Origin: Prolixibacteraceae bacterium
Lineage (GTDB): Bacteria; Bacteroidota; Bacteroidia; Bacteroidales; Prolixibacteraceae
Direction of reading: 5' to 3'
NCBI GenBank assembly: GCA_016788685.1
Contig: JAEUSS010000292.1
Coordinates: 1 to 7,611, forward strand
DNA: 7,611 nt
The stretch's first letter is position 1; the number at the start of each line of letters is the position of its first letter. This document shows, piece by piece, positions 6,674 to 7,611 of this stretch. Made by a program: the position numbers and the translations under genes. The notes beneath the pieces were generated by a model, which was not told the DNA's origin, searched no databases, and was given only the letters and a program-made list of their open reading frames with translations.

Positions 6674-6933
6674 TTGGCAGCAGCCGACAGCCTCTTTTTT
6701 TTCAGTTTAGGCAATTGGCAGCAGCCGACAGCCTCTATTTTTTCAGTTCAGGCAATTGGCAGCAGCCGACAGCCTCTTTTTTTTCAGTTTGACCAATTGG
6801 CAGCAGCCGACGACCTCTATTTTTTTAGTTGGAGCAATTGGCAGCAGCCGACAGCCTCTATTTTTTCAGTTTGAGCAATTGGCAGCAGCCGACGACCATT
6901 ATTTTTTCAGTTCAGGCAATTGGCAGCAGCCGA
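6674..6933. repeat. Tandem array of six 41-bp repeats plus a 14-bp partial
   Basis: Six head-to-tail units, each exactly 41 bp, start at 6674, 6715, 6756, 6797, 6838 and 6879; a 14-bp partial unit (6920-6933) ends the array. Each unit begins with the invariant TTGGCAGCAGCCGAC. A CCTCT-type segment follows, then a run of 6-8 Ts, then (C/T)AGTT, four variable bases and CAA. The four bases (unit positions 35-38) are TAGG, CAGG, TGAC, GGAG, TGAG and CAGG. Other changes are few: AG or GA at 16-17, T or A at 23, C or T at 30, and CATT for CTCT in unit 6. There are no spacers, so this is not a CRISPR array. The ordered, equal-length units suggest expansion by slippage or unequal recombination, or a repeated binding or RNA element. 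Confidence 0.92.
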
Positions 6934-7023
6934 TGGTTCGCCAAAATTCGTGGAACGATCAAAAACTGAATATTTTTTTTTAAAATCTGTGATTTTTAGT
7001 TAACAATTAATCGAAAATTATGT

Positions 7024-7045
7024 AGTAACTTGTAGGGTAGTTACT
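7024..7045 (+). promoter_or_regulatory. Inverted repeat and possible promoter upstream of the DUF6261-like gene
   Basis: AGTAACT (7024-7030) and AGTTACT (7039-7045) form a 7-bp perfect inverted repeat with an 8-bp spacer, ending 20 bp before the ATG. A weak -7-like TAACTTG (7026-7032) falls inside it; no good -33 box was found. The position fits an operator over the promoter or a hairpin in a short leader. Both readings are inference. Confidence 0.3.
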
Positions 7046-7065
7046 CACCATTAAACTCGTAACCA

Positions 7066-7611
7066 ATGACTTTGAAACTAGAACCACTGAAAACATCACA
7101 CCTGACGAACATGGAAGCCGGACAATTAATCAAACGGCATTTATCCGATTTTTCGACGATTGATCCGGCCTTACCGCCCGACGCTCCTTTTACCGCCTAC
7201 GTTCAATACCTGACTTCGCAGTCGGCCCTCTACCAAGCCGGGCTGGTACAGTTACAGGTAAACGAAGAAACCGCAAAAATTACACTGGCCGATCGGGACC
7301 GCGATTTTGCGGTTAATGCGTTCGGCAAGGCATTAAAACTGTATTCCTTGTCCGACGATCCGGCGGAAGTGGAAGCCAGCCGTTCGCTCGGCCTCTTTTT
7401 CGGATTGTTTAAAAACCTGGCCACTTTAAACTACGAAGCCGAATCGAATGCCATCGACAAGCTGGTCAGCGATCTGCAAAATCCGGCTTACCAGGACAAA
7501 GTGAATCTGTTGCAGTTGAACCGGTATGTAACGCGGTTACAAACGACCAACGACAATTTTAAATCGATCTTCGGCAACCGCATGACCACCACCGCCATGA
7601 CCGAGACCTAC
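7066..7611 (+). CDS. DUF6261-like protein, 3' end beyond the window (partial)
   Basis: An open frame of 182 codons runs from ATG 7066 to the right edge without a stop. The protein starts MTLKLEPLKTSHLTNMEAGQ, lacks a signal peptide or membrane segment, and looks mostly alpha-helical and acidic-polar. The opening (L..L....L.N.E....I), the middle QYLTSQSALYQAGL (47-60), and FKSIFGNRMTTTAMTETY (165-182) fit my recollection of DUF6261, a family of unknown function largely confined to Bacteroidota. No catalytic motif can be seen. Full members are usually somewhat longer, so the missing part may be short. No function is claimed. It directly follows the 41-bp array and is divergent from the TlpA-like gene. 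ATG 7066 is chosen as the first start in frame; a second in-frame ATG at residue 16 is a less likely alternative. Confidence 0.7.
   Translation, partial: MTLKLEPLKTSHLTNMEAGQLIKRHLSDFSTIDPALPPDAPFTAYVQYLTSQSALYQAGLVQLQVNEETAKITLADRDRDFAVNAFGKALKLYSLSDDPAEVEASRSLGLFFGLFKNLATLNYEAESNAIDKLVSDLQNPAYQDKVNLLQLNRYVTRLQTTNDNFKSIFGNRMTTTAMTETY

Larger units (their letters stand above)
6396..7065. other. Repeat-rich intergenic region
   Basis: About 670 bases with no believable gene between the TlpA-like gene and the DUF6261-like gene, which diverge from it. In order it holds the leader of the TlpA-like gene, a first copy of TTAACAATTAAT (6458-6469), the palindromic element (6547-6633), the 41-bp tandem array (6674-6933), an AT-rich stretch with nine Ts (6973-6981), a small hairpin AAAATC/GATTTT (6982-6996), a second TTAACAATTAAT (7000-7011), and a 7-bp inverted repeat (7024-7045) close to the next start codon. 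Confidence 0.7.

Noticed and set aside
6674..6933. Tandem array as a CRISPR array
   Set aside because: The units are contiguous with no unique spacers of constant length between repeats; the variable part is only about four bases, and no cas gene is in the window.
6674..6983. Plus-strand open frames inside the array as small proteins
   Set aside because: They use TTG starts within the repeat, overlap each other in different frames, and result from a stop-poor 41-bp unit; no leader or family resemblance supports them.

Overview
The window looks like chromosomal DNA from a member of the Bacteroidota, probably a Bacteroidales or Marinilabiliales-type anaerobe such as a Prolixibacteraceae relative (inference from gene content; no marker gene is present). 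Support comes from the etfB-etfA-acyl-CoA dehydrogenase order typical of that phylum, promoters of the Bacteroidota type (TTTG, about 19-20 bp, TAnnTTTG), the general lack of Shine-Dalgarno sites, and a DUF6261-like protein, a family I associate with Bacteroidota.

Layout. Positions 1-323 are intergenic: a textbook Bacteroidota promoter fires leftward out of the window, and an intrinsic terminator closes the operon to the right. Positions 324-3979 (minus strand) hold etfB, etfA and a 570-residue acyl-CoA dehydrogenase. EtfB and EtfA form the electron-transferring flavoprotein that exchanges electrons with the flavin of the dehydrogenase, so the three genes make one redox module for acyl-CoA oxidation or enoyl-CoA reduction. 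A roughly 240-nt leader precedes etfB and contains a candidate 21-codon upstream ORF whose stop overlaps the etfB start.

Positions 4042-4736 are mostly non-coding and carry a promoter in each direction. A small SRPBCC/AHSA1-type protein follows on the plus strand (4737-5162). It converges on a two-gene minus-strand cluster (5288-6395) of exported thioredoxin-fold proteins, one TlpA-like with WCGPC and one redoxin with a single Cys in the active-site loop. A terminator hairpin lies between the convergent units.

Positions 6396-7065 are the most unusual part. They hold an 87-bp REP/MITE-like palindromic element, then a tandem array of six exact-length 41-bp repeats plus a 14-bp partial seventh, then an AT-rich stretch and a small inverted repeat just upstream of a DUF6261-like gene that runs off the right edge (7066-7611). 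The array next to the DUF6261 gene is the best candidate here for an undescribed element.
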